From Paremcibacter congregatus (lineage in GTDB: Bacteria > Pseudomonadota > Alphaproteobacteria > Sphingomonadales > Emcibacteraceae): DNA of 64,000 bases. The notes beneath the pieces are model-generated. The model saw only the letters and a program-made list of their open reading frames with translations, made no database searches and was not told where the DNA came from. Where the stretch lies: the NCBI RefSeq assembly GCF_006385135.1, contig NZ_CP041025.1, positions 713,501 to 777,500 on the forward strand, written 5' to 3'. The position numbers and the translations under genes are program-made. Numbering within the stretch: the first letter of the stretch is position 1; the number at the start of each line of letters is the position of its first letter. Shown here one piece after another: positions 46,903 through 55,533 of the stretch.

Positions 46903-46936
46903 GCCCTTCCCGTCATCATGAGGGGGAGGGCTTTTT
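46903..46936 (+). terminator. Rho-independent terminator after the mannoside TBDR
   Basis: GCCCTTCCC (46903-46911) pairs with GGGGAGGGC (46923-46931) with one G-U pair, followed by TTTTT. Confidence 0.85.
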
Positions 46937-47136
46937 CCTTCCTGTTGCACGCGGTTCCCTTAAAAAGATCGTTATTTTTTGCCGGTACGACAAATCCGGA
47001 GACGGTCAAGGAAAGAATATTTTATCCTTCCGGAACGCGGCTCGGATTAGCTTGATGCTGCCGATTTCTGAACAGAGCCTTGAAATGCGCAGAATGCTAT
47101 GTGCTGTGGATCACATTTCTCCTCATAAAGCTGTTG

Positions 47137-47793
47137 TTATTTCCATTTTGAATTAAGGATCGTGCAGCAAAAGTTTTTAGGTTTGAAATTTGAATCCTTG
47201 TGGGCGAGTACATCAGCCTTCACATTTCCAAATGTCGTATCCGGTTTATGTTTGATGCCGTCATAGAAAGCTTGGATTATATCGTTCTTGAAATCACTTG
47301 TCCGGGGGTATGCCGCGACTACAGCCGCGCGCTCTTCGTCACTAAATTTTGAATATGTAATCCCTAGCACGTCCATTTCCACGCCTTCTGTAACGAGGGC
47401 AATCACAGGATGCATATGGCAGGGGATGCCGGGCGTTGTATGAAGGGCAATAGAAGCCCAAACTGTATTGATATCTTCTTCTGAAATGTTGTGCTGTTTT
47501 AAAAAATCACGTGCTGCATTGGCACCGTCTACTTCAAATCGCTCATGCTGACTACTGTATTGTGGGATCAAGCCGATATCATGAAACATCGCTCCTGTGT
47601 AGAGAAGTTCCGGATCATATTCGACCCCTAATTTCTTTCCGCGAATTGCGGCAAAATAATATACCCGGCTGGAATGGTTAAAAAGCAAGTCCGACGAGGT
47701 GTCGCGGACGAATTCTGTCACCTCTTTCGCGAGTTGACTGTCAGGAATAACGATACCCGTTAGATTTTCAATATTTTTATCTGCCTGGCACAT
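47137..47793 (-). CDS. HD-domain metal-dependent phosphohydrolase-like protein (cyanamide-hydratase-like group)
   Basis: This 218-residue protein has HD-domain metal ligands: His40 (LFNHSSRVYYFA), His71-Asp72 (GAMFHDIGL) and a following RFEVDGANAARDFL helix. This text resembles the fungal cyanamide hydratase/HD group rather than nucleotide-signalling HD enzymes. The true substrate of bacterial members is generally unknown. No signal peptide. It is divergent from a GlxA-type regulator with a 135-bp gap, so that regulator probably controls it. Confidence 0.88.
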   Translation of the reverse strand: MCQADKNIENLTGIVIPDSQLAKEVTEFVRDTSSDLLFNHSSRVYYFAAIRGKKLGVEYDPELLYTGAMFHDIGLIPQYSSQHERFEVDGANAARDFLKQHNISEEDINTVWASIALHTTPGIPCHMHPVIALVTEGVEMDVLGITYSKFSDEERAAVVAAYPRTSDFKNDIIQAFYDGIKHKPDTTFGNVKADVLAHKDSNFKPKNFCCTILNSKWK

Positions 47794-47928
47794 AAGTGGC
47801 TCTCCGTACTGAGTATTGATTTGTTCCTCAATTTAGCTATATGGTGCTCATGGCTCAATAGTACGTTTCAGTCACTTTAAGACAAAATGCAGGACTATTC
47901 GGCCAAGCTAAATAAGAGGCGAGAACCA

Positions 47929-48909
47929 ATGACGCAAAAACCTTTGACCATAGCCATTGCTATTCCACCTCAGGCGCAGTCGCTTGATATTTCTGGTCCG
48001 CTGGCGGCATTTCGGGAAGCCGACCGCCAAATGGAAAAGCAAAATCTTTACGATGTAAGGCTTATCTCTACCGTTAAATCTAAGACCATTGAGCTGGACG
48101 GCATGACAATTATTGCCCAGTCCTCTATTTACGAGGCTGATTTTCCGATTGATACATTGATAGTTGCGGGCACCCATAGGTACGAGCAAGCATTAGATAT
48201 GATTGATTTTCGTCAGTGGCTGCAGCGCCGCGTATCAAAGATACGGCGTTATGGGTCGGTTTGCACCGGGGCATTCTTTCTGGGAGCCGCGGGGTTGCTT
48301 GACGGGAAAAAGGTCACAACACACTGGCAACAGGCCGCAGAACTCGCAAAATATTATGCTGAGGCTGATGTCCATTATGATGATATTTTTGTGCAGGACG
48401 GCGCCTTATGCAGTTCTGCGGGTATTACGGCGGGAATCGATCTCTCCTTAAAGCTTATTGAAGATGATTATGGTCGAGCTCTGGCTCTCAAAACGGCGCG
48501 GCAATTAGTTGTATTTTTACGCAGGCCGGGGGGGCAGTCTCAGTTCAGCGCCCATCTTGCGGCACAGGTTGCCGAAGAAAGCACTATTCAGTCAGTTCAA
48601 CAATGGGTATTACACAATCTCAATGCTGACCTGTCGTTACCGGCTCTTGCTGATAAAGCGGCCATGAGTGTGCGTAATTTCAGCCGGGTTTTCCGTAACG
48701 AAACGGAGATGACACCGGCAGACTTTGTCGAGCTTGCGCGCATTGATGCGGCCCGGCGGTTACTGGAGGATAGTGATACGCCTCTTCAGCGCGTTGCCTC
48801 ACGTTGTGGTTTCACCAATGTTGATTTGATGCGACGAGCTTTCCTGAGACGTTCCGGCATTAAACCCAGTGATTATCGTCGCCGCTTTTCCCGGTCTGCA
48901 ACCATATAA
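47929..48909 (+). CDS. GlxA-type regulator: DJ-1/PfpI domain fused to AraC HTH
   Basis: This 326-residue protein has an N-terminal DJ-1/PfpI-like domain (IAIPPQAQSLDISGPLAAF; nucleophile-elbow Cys in GSVCTGAFFLGAAGLLDG; then THWQ). The C-terminal AraC domain has two helix-turn-helices (LSLPALADKAAMSVRNFSRVF and LQRVASRCGFTNVDLMRRAFL). I chose the ATG at 47929, with GAGGCGAG before it, over an ATG at 47887 lacking a site. The DJ-1-like part in GlxA proteins senses a ligand and is usually not an enzyme. It probably activates the divergent HD-domain gene. Confidence 0.92.
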   Translation: MTQKPLTIAIAIPPQAQSLDISGPLAAFREADRQMEKQNLYDVRLISTVKSKTIELDGMTIIAQSSIYEADFPIDTLIVAGTHRYEQALDMIDFRQWLQRRVSKIRRYGSVCTGAFFLGAAGLLDGKKVTTHWQQAAELAKYYAEADVHYDDIFVQDGALCSSAGITAGIDLSLKLIEDDYGRALALKTARQLVVFLRRPGGQSQFSAHLAAQVAEESTIQSVQQWVLHNLNADLSLPALADKAAMSVRNFSRVFRNETEMTPADFVELARIDAARRLLEDSDTPLQRVASRCGFTNVDLMRRAFLRRSGIKPSDYRRRFSRSATI

Positions 48910-49143
48910 AGTGCATTAGTCGGTGGCAGCGTCTGGATATCTTTATCGGGACAGATGAGCCAGACCCTCATGTCAGTTCGCCCGAATAATTATCCATTTT
49001 ATTCGAAGACGGCAATCATGGCAGACGTCCAGTGATACTACTCTAACGGGGAGTTTTTATTTTCTTCATAATATCATATAGTAATAGAGAGTATTTAAGA
49101 GTCAGTTGTGGGAGAGGCTGTAATCCAAACTGGATGGCTGTAT

Positions 49144-51867
49144 ATGCGTGATAGTAATGAAATAGACAGGGAAGTTGGCAGCTGGTTAATTTCAACGAAA
49201 TGGTTGCCGCCGCGCCATCATGTTTCAGTCATTCGCCGGTCCCGTTTAATTAATGTGCTTGATAACGGAATCCAGCATGACCTCACTGTAATTACGGCGC
49301 CGGCAGGCTTTGGCAAGACCACATTATTGAGCCAGTGGCGGCAGAGATTACTGGCCAAAAATGTAAAAGTCGCCTGGTTGACCCTTGATGAATATGATAG
49401 CGATCTTAACAACCTTCTTTGTTATATCATTTTTTCCCTTATTTCATCGGGACTGGATCTTGGACGGCTGGAGATGCTGGCGGAACAGGGGTTGTCTGAT
49501 ACGTCTCCCCGATCCTGTCTTGGGCTTTTATTGGCAAAAATATCCGAGCTTGATGAAAGTGTCGTCTTAATTCTTGATGATTATCACCGCATAAAAGCGC
49601 CGGAAATTGATCAGTTCATGGACAGACTTCTGGATAACATGCCGGATAATTTTCATTTGGTGATCAACAGCCGTGAGAAGCCGGGGTTTGATCTGACAAA
49701 AATAAGATCATTTGGCCAATTGCAGGAATTTGGTCCGCAAGAGTTGCGATTTGATACCGTAGAGATGAAGGAAGTTATTGGCCTTGATCTGTCTGATGAG
49801 CAGTATTCGCGGTTGCTTGAAAAAACAGAAGGGTGGCCTGTCACTATCCAGCTTGCGAGTCAGTTTATTGCGTTGGGGGAGAACAAGGAACAGGTGCTTG
49901 ACTCTTTTTCCGGAAAAACAAGTCATCTGGCCGATTATCTTTCAGCACAGATCATGAATAAATGCCCAGAGGTCGTTCAGGAATTTCTCATAAAGACATC
50001 GGTTCTGGAACGTGTGAATGATAATCTGGCCTATGCGATCTGCGGTATTGAAGGAGGATTTGACCAACTTGAAGATGCAGGCAGTATTAATGCATTATTT
50101 GTCCCTCTGGATGAGGAAAAAAAATGGTTTCGCTATCACCATCTTTTCTCTGAATTCCTAAAAGAACTGCTTCATAAACGTTATCTGAACGAGATTCCCT
50201 CTTTGCATCTGAAGGCCTCTAAATGGTTTGAAGCGGACAATAACCTGAATGAAGCCGTGCGTCATGCCTGTCTGGCGGGAGATTATGACCTTGCGGCTCA
50301 ATTAATTGAGAATGCCGGGGGGTGGGAATTAATTCTTTATGGCGGGATTGGCTATATACGAAACCTGTTGCACCATATCCCCGATGAGCAGTTTGCGGAC
50401 TACCCCCGCCTGCAGGTTGCCAGAGCATATTATTTCCAAAAAAAGGGCGAAATTCGCGAAGCCCGCAACTATATTGAATTTGCCCGCTGTAATCCAAAAT
50501 TGAGAGCCGAGGCGTATCGGGGAAACCTTCCCGCTTTCCATAGAGACTTTGATGTTGTTGAGGTGTTGCAGAATACGTATGAAGATGATTTCGTCGCCAA
50601 TAATCTGGTCACGTTGACGCAACGTATTAAAAAGCTCGACCCTGAAGACGGCATTTCGCCGGGGGTTTTATTCTGTAGCCTGTCCTTGTCGATGATGGCT
50701 AACGGTAAATTTGATGAAGGCCTGAAGTTTATTCAGGAAGGCATCAGATCTATGCGCCAGGCGAATAGCGTATTGGGTCTGAATTACTGCTATGTGCATT
50801 TGGGGCAATTTTCACTGTATCAGGGTCACCTGAGACAAGCGGAGGCTTATTTTCGCGAGGCCCAGAATATGGCGGACGAGAATTTTGGTTCGGATAGTGG
50901 TCTAAAATACATTGCGGACGTATCGTTATTCTCGTTGCGGGACTGGCGGGGAGAAGGGGGCGACGATATGACCCAGGTGATGATGGCCCTTGATCATATT
51001 GAAGAATTTGATGGCTGGTTCGAAATATACATCAGCGCTTATGAAATGATCCTTGTCAGGGCCTGCAGGGAAAGAAAGAAATCTTTAATCGTAGAATTGC
51101 GAGATCGTTGTCAGCGGGTCGTGTCTGAAAGGAGCATTGAGCGACTATCTGTCTTTGTCCAGTGTTGTGACCTGATGGTTGCCACCCTGGAAGAAAACCG
51201 TCCTGATGCGGAGCGCATTTTATATCAGATGCAGGGCAGCCTGAAGTGGGATAGGGGGCAATCTGATCCCATGTCGTGGCGTCCTTTGCAGTATATGGGT
51301 AAAGCTGCGGCTCTTTGGTATATGAAGATTGAGGACTTTACCGCCGCAAGGGCGCTTTTGGTGAATATGGAAGAATGCTGCCGGGAAGTGAAGGCAACAT
51401 GTTTTCTGTTAAATATTCTGATCATGCGGGCCGAACTTGAATTCCGGCAGAATAATATGGCGCGGGCCTCTGACTTTCTGTTTGAAGCGGCGGCCCTGGC
51501 ATGGCCGGAGAATATTATTCGACCCTTCACGGAAAATGATAATATCGTACCTCTCGTTGCGGCGGCCTATGCTGTTCGGCGGCAAAAAAATGTTGACCGT
51601 CTGGCGTTGAATTTTTTACAGGAATGTGCCGCCCAGGCCAGGAAAATGAAGAAGGTATCACTCCTGCATCAGGAATTGCTCAGCAGCCGGGAAATGGAAG
51701 TTTTGATGGAGCTCCAGGGAGGGCTGTCCAATAAGGAAATTGCCCGTGCCCTGGAAATGACCGAACATACAGTAAAATTCCACCTGAAAAATATCTTTGT
51801 GAAACTGGATGTGGATAAAAGGGCCAAGGCGATCATCGTCGCCCGGCAAAAAGGATTGTTGGGATAA
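49144..51867 (+). CDS. MalT-like LuxR-family ATP-dependent transcriptional activator (LAL regulator)
   Basis: This ~907-residue STAND/LAL regulator has Walker A APAGFGKTT (~52-60), Walker B VVLILDDYH (~140-148, Asp145/146) and a winged-helix plus TPR-like superhelix through the middle. The C-terminal LuxR HTH spans ~845-907 (LSSREMEVLMELQGGLSNKE, then IARALEMTEHTVKFHLKNIF). Such proteins oligomerise with ATP and an inducer and activate catabolic operons. I placed the start at the ATG at 49144; a GTG at 49108 would add 12 residues, and neither has a strong ribosome-binding site. It lies directly before the TBDR/hydantoinase operon, where related GGGTAG-type motifs are found, so it is the likely activator. 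Confidence 0.92.
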   Translation: MRDSNEIDREVGSWLISTKWLPPRHHVSVIRRSRLINVLDNGIQHDLTVITAPAGFGKTTLLSQWRQRLLAKNVKVAWLTLDEYDSDLNNLLCYIIFSLISSGLDLGRLEMLAEQGLSDTSPRSCLGLLLAKISELDESVVLILDDYHRIKAPEIDQFMDRLLDNMPDNFHLVINSREKPGFDLTKIRSFGQLQEFGPQELRFDTVEMKEVIGLDLSDEQYSRLLEKTEGWPVTIQLASQFIALGENKEQVLDSFSGKTSHLADYLSAQIMNKCPEVVQEFLIKTSVLERVNDNLAYAICGIEGGFDQLEDAGSINALFVPLDEEKKWFRYHHLFSEFLKELLHKRYLNEIPSLHLKASKWFEADNNLNEAVRHACLAGDYDLAAQLIENAGGWELILYGGIGYIRNLLHHIPDEQFADYPRLQVARAYYFQKKGEIREARNYIEFARCNPKLRAEAYRGNLPAFHRDFDVVEVLQNTYEDDFVANNLVTLTQRIKKLDPEDGISPGVLFCSLSLSMMANGKFDEGLKFIQEGIRSMRQANSVLGLNYCYVHLGQFSLYQGHLRQAEAYFREAQNMADENFGSDSGLKYIADVSLFSLRDWRGEGGDDMTQVMMALDHIEEFDGWFEIYISAYEMILVRACRERKKSLIVELRDRCQRVVSERSIERLSVFVQCCDLMVATLEENRPDAERILYQMQGSLKWDRGQSDPMSWRPLQYMGKAAALWYMKIEDFTAARALLVNMEECCREVKATCFLLNILIMRAELEFRQNNMARASDFLFEAAALAWPENIIRPFTENDNIVPLVAAAYAVRRQKNVDRLALNFLQECAAQARKMKKVSLLHQELLSSREMEVLMELQGGLSNKEIARALEMTEHTVKFHLKNIFVKLDVDKRAKAIIVARQKGLLG

Positions 51868-51888
51868 GGGCAGGCAACAGAACCTAAC

Positions 51889-51976
51889 CATTGGGGTAGG
51901 TTTTGGAACGCCGGTGGAAAACCTATCCTGAATAGACCCTTTGCTACCCTTCCAGAAGGTTGTTTTCTACCCCTCC
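51889..51976. promoter_or_regulatory. Cluster of GGGTAG-type motifs upstream of the hydantoin-locus TBDR (candidate activator boxes)
   Basis: CATTGGGGTAGGTTTTGG (51889-51906) is followed by an inverted partner AAAACCTATCC (51918-51928), then GCTACCCTTCC (51943-51953) and TCTACCCCTCC (51966-51976) on the opposite strand. Arrays of short G-rich direct and inverted boxes are typical of MalT-type activator sites. The region is between the MalT-like gene and the TBDR start. Confidence 0.5.
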
Positions 51977-52040
51977 ATTTTAAATAATAAAGCCATCAGA
52001 AATAAATCTGATGCGGAAGACTTCTTTTTGGAGAAAGCTA

Positions 52041-54278
52041 ATGAATAAGACACTAGGGAGGATTGGAGCTGCATCGCTTTTTGCGCTTATGGCTTCACAT
52101 CCACAGGTTTCCATGGCGCAGGAAAGTGATCAGGATTCCATTACGATGCTTGAAGAAATTGTGGTGACTGCGCGGATGCGGTCTGAGAGTTTGCAGGACG
52201 TGCCGCTGAGTGAAACGGCATTTTCAGCGCAAACGATCGAGGATTCCCGTATTGATACGGCGGATGACTTTCTGCAACTCACGCCCAATGTAACCTTGGC
52301 CAACGCACAGAGCGCCGGGGTGTCGTTCATGACCATTCGCGGCATATCTCAGGTCCGCAACGGCGAAGCCCCCGTCGCGGTTGTTGTCGACGGCGTGTTG
52401 CAGATAAATAACAGACAATTAACCCAGGCCATGTTTGATACCCAGACCATCGAAGTACTTCGCGGGCCACAGGGAGCGCTGTATGGGCGTAATGCCGCCG
52501 GTGGTGCTATCCTGATCAGTTCCAATCAGCCAAGCGATGAGTTGGAAGGTTATGCCCGGGCCACATTCGGGACCGGTAATGAATATTCGATTCAGGCCGC
52601 TGTTGGCGGACCGCTTGTGGAAGATAAGTTGAAATTCCGGCTCGCGGCAAAATATCAGGATATCGGCGGGTATCTCGACAATATCCAGCTGAATGAAAAG
52701 GCCGACGGTCTTGAAGATCTTACCCTGCGGGCGATTTTGGAATGGAATATATCCGAAAACCTGACCGCGACCCTGCGGGGCAGCATGGTGCGCACCGAAG
52801 GTGGCGGATTGAATTATCAGTCGCAGTCCGTGGCCTTTGACGGGGATACGTGCAATACATCCAATCCGTTTGGCGGGCCTGCCCCTGATGCTGACACTGT
52901 TGTGCGGACATTCTGCGCCAACAACCTCGGTTTTAATGAACGCGATATTGATGAAGTATCCCTGAAACTGGTTTACGATACCGACGATATTACCTTTACC
53001 AATATTTTTTCTTATAATCGCGTGATGGAATATGGCGCCGGGGATCAGTTCCCTTACACCAATGAAGTTGATATTTTTGGTATTTTCGATGGTTCACAGA
53101 CGCAGTTTGTAGACATCAGCGCCTGGAGTGAGGAATTCCGTATGGCGTCCAATACGGCAGAACCTCTTCAATGGATGGTTGGCGCCTACTATCTGGAAAC
53201 CGACCGGTTTATTTCAACGACCACCGGAGATGATAACCGTCAGGGTATTGAGCGCATTGAACGACTGCCAAAATTCGCCAGTGTGACGAACCCGACGTTA
53301 TCCTTCATTGCCGATGACAATAACAATCAGGCATGGGCATTGTTTGGTAACGTTTCCTATGACGTGACAGAGGACATGGAGATTGCCGTGGCGCTTCGCT
53401 ATGACGAAGATAAACGGATACAGAATATATCTCCTCTCAATACGGCGGGCCTGCCGGCGGGCTGCACAGAAAGTGCGCCGGAAAATTGCCGCCAGGAAGC
53501 CACCTATAACAAACTCCAGCCAAAGGTGTCCCTGAAATATGCCGTGAGCGAGGATGCCAATCTTTATGCATCTTATGGCGAAGGTTTCCGTAGTGGTCAG
53601 TATAACCAGTTCGGTGTTGGCGCCGCGGCGTCTGGCGCCGGTGTGGTTGGTGTTGAAGATACGGTTGATGCCGAAATCACCAAGACCTATGAAGTTGGCT
53701 TTAAAAGTGAACTCCTGGATAATCGTCTGCGTTTGAACGTTGCCGCTTTCCATACAAAAACCAACCCTTTGTATTTTGTCTTTATTGGCGCCATTGGGGG
53801 GCAGGCTCTTGTTAATATTGATGAAGTACGCCTGATGGGCGGTGAGATCGAAGCCGTGGCCAGTGTCGCTGAAGGCGTAAATCTTTATGCTTCTTTCGGA
53901 TATACCGACAGTGAAATACTGGCGAATACCCTGAACCCGGCAACGGTGGGGAATGAGGCACCTTATGTGGCCAAGACGACCCTTAATCTGGGCGCGCAAT
54001 ATCGTACAGATCTTACGGAAGACTTTGGTCTGGTGGCACGGGTCGACTATGAACGGCGCGGTGCGCAATTCTGGGATCCGGAGAATTCAACCGCCCGCAG
54101 TGCTCTTAACCTGGTCAATGCCCGCATTGGTGTTGAAGACCCGGATGGCGTGTGGTCGGTCACGGGCTCGGTCCGCAACTTGACGGACGAAGCCTATAAC
54201 TCCGAATGGGTATTGGGCGGGTTTTCTCATCCGGCGATGCCCCGGACCTGGCACCTTGATGTGAAAGTGAACTTCTAA
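52041..54278 (+). CDS. TonB-dependent receptor of the hydantoin-like locus
   Basis: This 745-residue outer-membrane receptor has a signal peptide (MNKTLGRIGAASLFALMASH, cleavage near VSMAQ) and a TonB-box region LEEIVVTARMRSESLQDVP. The plug carries MTIRGISQVRNG, VVVDGVLQI and VLRGPQGALYGRNAAGGAIL, and the barrel ends HLDVKVNF. I chose the ATG at 52041, with GGAGAAAG before it, over one ten codons upstream. First gene of a long plus-strand operon with racemase, cupin, hydantoinase and permease genes. It probably imports the cyclic amide/ureide substrate or a larger molecule bearing it. Confidence 0.95.
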   Translation: MNKTLGRIGAASLFALMASHPQVSMAQESDQDSITMLEEIVVTARMRSESLQDVPLSETAFSAQTIEDSRIDTADDFLQLTPNVTLANAQSAGVSFMTIRGISQVRNGEAPVAVVVDGVLQINNRQLTQAMFDTQTIEVLRGPQGALYGRNAAGGAILISSNQPSDELEGYARATFGTGNEYSIQAAVGGPLVEDKLKFRLAAKYQDIGGYLDNIQLNEKADGLEDLTLRAILEWNISENLTATLRGSMVRTEGGGLNYQSQSVAFDGDTCNTSNPFGGPAPDADTVVRTFCANNLGFNERDIDEVSLKLVYDTDDITFTNIFSYNRVMEYGAGDQFPYTNEVDIFGIFDGSQTQFVDISAWSEEFRMASNTAEPLQWMVGAYYLETDRFISTTTGDDNRQGIERIERLPKFASVTNPTLSFIADDNNNQAWALFGNVSYDVTEDMEIAVALRYDEDKRIQNISPLNTAGLPAGCTESAPENCRQEATYNKLQPKVSLKYAVSEDANLYASYGEGFRSGQYNQFGVGAAASGAGVVGVEDTVDAEITKTYEVGFKSELLDNRLRLNVAAFHTKTNPLYFVFIGAIGGQALVNIDEVRLMGGEIEAVASVAEGVNLYASFGYTDSEILANTLNPATVGNEAPYVAKTTLNLGAQYRTDLTEDFGLVARVDYERRGAQFWDPENSTARSALNLVNARIGVEDPDGVWSVTGSVRNLTDEAYNSEWVLGGFSHPAMPRTWHLDVKVNF

Positions 54279-54291
54279 ACTTAATAGAAAT

Positions 54292-54318
54292 TTCAGGAAG
54301 AGATTTTCTCTTCCTGAA
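54292..54318 (+). other. Intercistronic hairpin between TBDR and racemase genes
   Basis: TTCAGGAAGAG / CTCTTCCTGAA is a perfect 11-bp stem with a 5-nt loop and no U-tract, 13 bp after the TBDR stop. A second near-perfect palindrome CAGAAGAC-G-GTCTTCTG (54329-54345) sits just before the racemase ribosome-binding site. Confidence 0.75.
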
Positions 54319-54366
54319 TCTCCACCCGCAGAAGACGGTCTTCTGTGTGCCAACAAGGATGGAAAA

Positions 54367-55179
54367 ATGTCACTGAACGCAACACGCATTTTATGGATAA
54401 ATCCATTGGGTTTTCCTGATTATGATCAGCCGATGGGGGACTATATCAATAGCATTAAATCGCCTGAGGTCGCGGTTGAGGTCATCTCTTTCAAATCTGA
54501 TGCGCAGATGAACAATCTTGAGTATCGAACATTTGAAGCCCTGATTGTCGGGGATACGGTCAGGGTCACACGCTACGCTGCAAAGGAAGGCTTCGATGCC
54601 GTGGTCATCGGGTGTTTTTATGATCCGGCGCTGGAAGATTCCCGGGAAATATCAGGCGAAGCCATTGTTGTTGCCCCTTGTCAGGCAAGCATTCAGGTTG
54701 CGGCCAATCTGGCCAATAACTTTTCAATTATAATCGGTCAGGAAAAATGGCGGGCGCAGATGACCGAACGGGTAAAGCATTACGGTTACGGACCGCGTCT
54801 GGCTTCCATGAGGTCGATTGATGTTGCGGCCCATGATCTGCAAAAGGACTGTGGATTAACTGAAACACGAATTATTAACGCCGGCCGGAAGGCGATGGAA
54901 GAAGATCGGGCGGAAGCCTTGATTCTGGGGTGCACCTGTACATTCGGCTTGGCGGAGAAGGTCCAGAAGGAACTGGGCATTCCCGTGATCGATCCGATAA
55001 TTGCCGCCTATAAGGCCGCGGAACATCTTGCCGGTTTGAAAAAGCAATTTGGCTGGGTCCCCAGTCGAAAATGGGGAAGTGCCGCGCCTTCGGAAGATCA
55101 GATTACTGAATTTGGCCTGTTTCGGGAGGCCCCGCCAATTGGCAATAAACTTAACTTCGATGTCAGAGGATTTATTTGA
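54367..55179 (+). CDS. Asp/Glu/hydantoin racemase-family protein
   Basis: This 270-residue protein has the two-cysteine active site of the family: Cys83 in VIGCFYDPALEDSREI and Cys189 in LILGCTCTFG (with an extra Cys191). The first motif closely resembles hydantoin racemases, which interconvert D- and L-5-substituted hydantoins, more than glutamate racemases. Cytoplasmic. It lies directly upstream of cupin and hydantoinase A/B genes, overlapping the cupin start by 1 bp (TGATG). Racemising a cyclic ureide before ring opening is the likely role; maleate-isomerase-type chemistry is an alternative. Confidence 0.88.
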   Translation: MSLNATRILWINPLGFPDYDQPMGDYINSIKSPEVAVEVISFKSDAQMNNLEYRTFEALIVGDTVRVTRYAAKEGFDAVVIGCFYDPALEDSREISGEAIVVAPCQASIQVAANLANNFSIIIGQEKWRAQMTERVKHYGYGPRLASMRSIDVAAHDLQKDCGLTETRIINAGRKAMEEDRAEALILGCTCTFGLAEKVQKELGIPVIDPIIAAYKAAEHLAGLKKQFGWVPSRKWGSAAPSEDQITEFGLFREAPPIGNKLNFDVRGFI

Positions 55180-55508
55180 TGAAATTATACCCCACAAAAT
55201 TTACGCCGGAGACATTGGAAATCACAGAATTATTTGAGCTGATTGGTACAGATGTCAGCCAGAATGCATCGGCGAACCTGAATGTGGGCGTCGCCGGCTT
55301 CCAGAACGGTGTTCGCCATCCTTTGGAGGGCATGGCCGCCCATGATCAGGAAGAAATTTCCATCATCCTGGAGGGAGAGTTTCTGCTGGAAACCCCGGCG
55401 GGGAAAAGTAAATGCCGGGCCGGGGATGTGGTTCATATCCCGGCCGGGGAAGAACATGCTTCAACGGCCTTTGATAACGGCCGGGTTTTTTATGTTCTGT
55501 TTGGTTAA
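55179..55508 (+). CDS. Small single-domain cupin protein
   Basis: This 109-residue beta-barrel has a first motif AHDQEEISIILEGEFLLETP and a second motif GDVVHIPAGEEHAS. These place His, Glu and His residues as possible metal ligands. The start overlaps the racemase stop (TGATG), so translation is coupled. Small cupins can be isomerases, dioxygenases or ligand-binding accessory proteins; I cannot choose. It sits 25 bp before the hydantoinase A gene. Confidence 0.88.
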   Translation: MKLYPTKFTPETLEITELFELIGTDVSQNASANLNVGVAGFQNGVRHPLEGMAAHDQEEISIILEGEFLLETPAGKSKCRAGDVVHIPAGEEHASTAFDNGRVFYVLFG

Positions 55509-55533
55509 GAATTAGATTTTAAAAGGATAGATT

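Noticed and set aside
49040-49060. Terminator before the MalT-like gene
   Set aside because: The ACTC/GAGT stem is only about 4-5 bp, too weak to call despite the following T-run.
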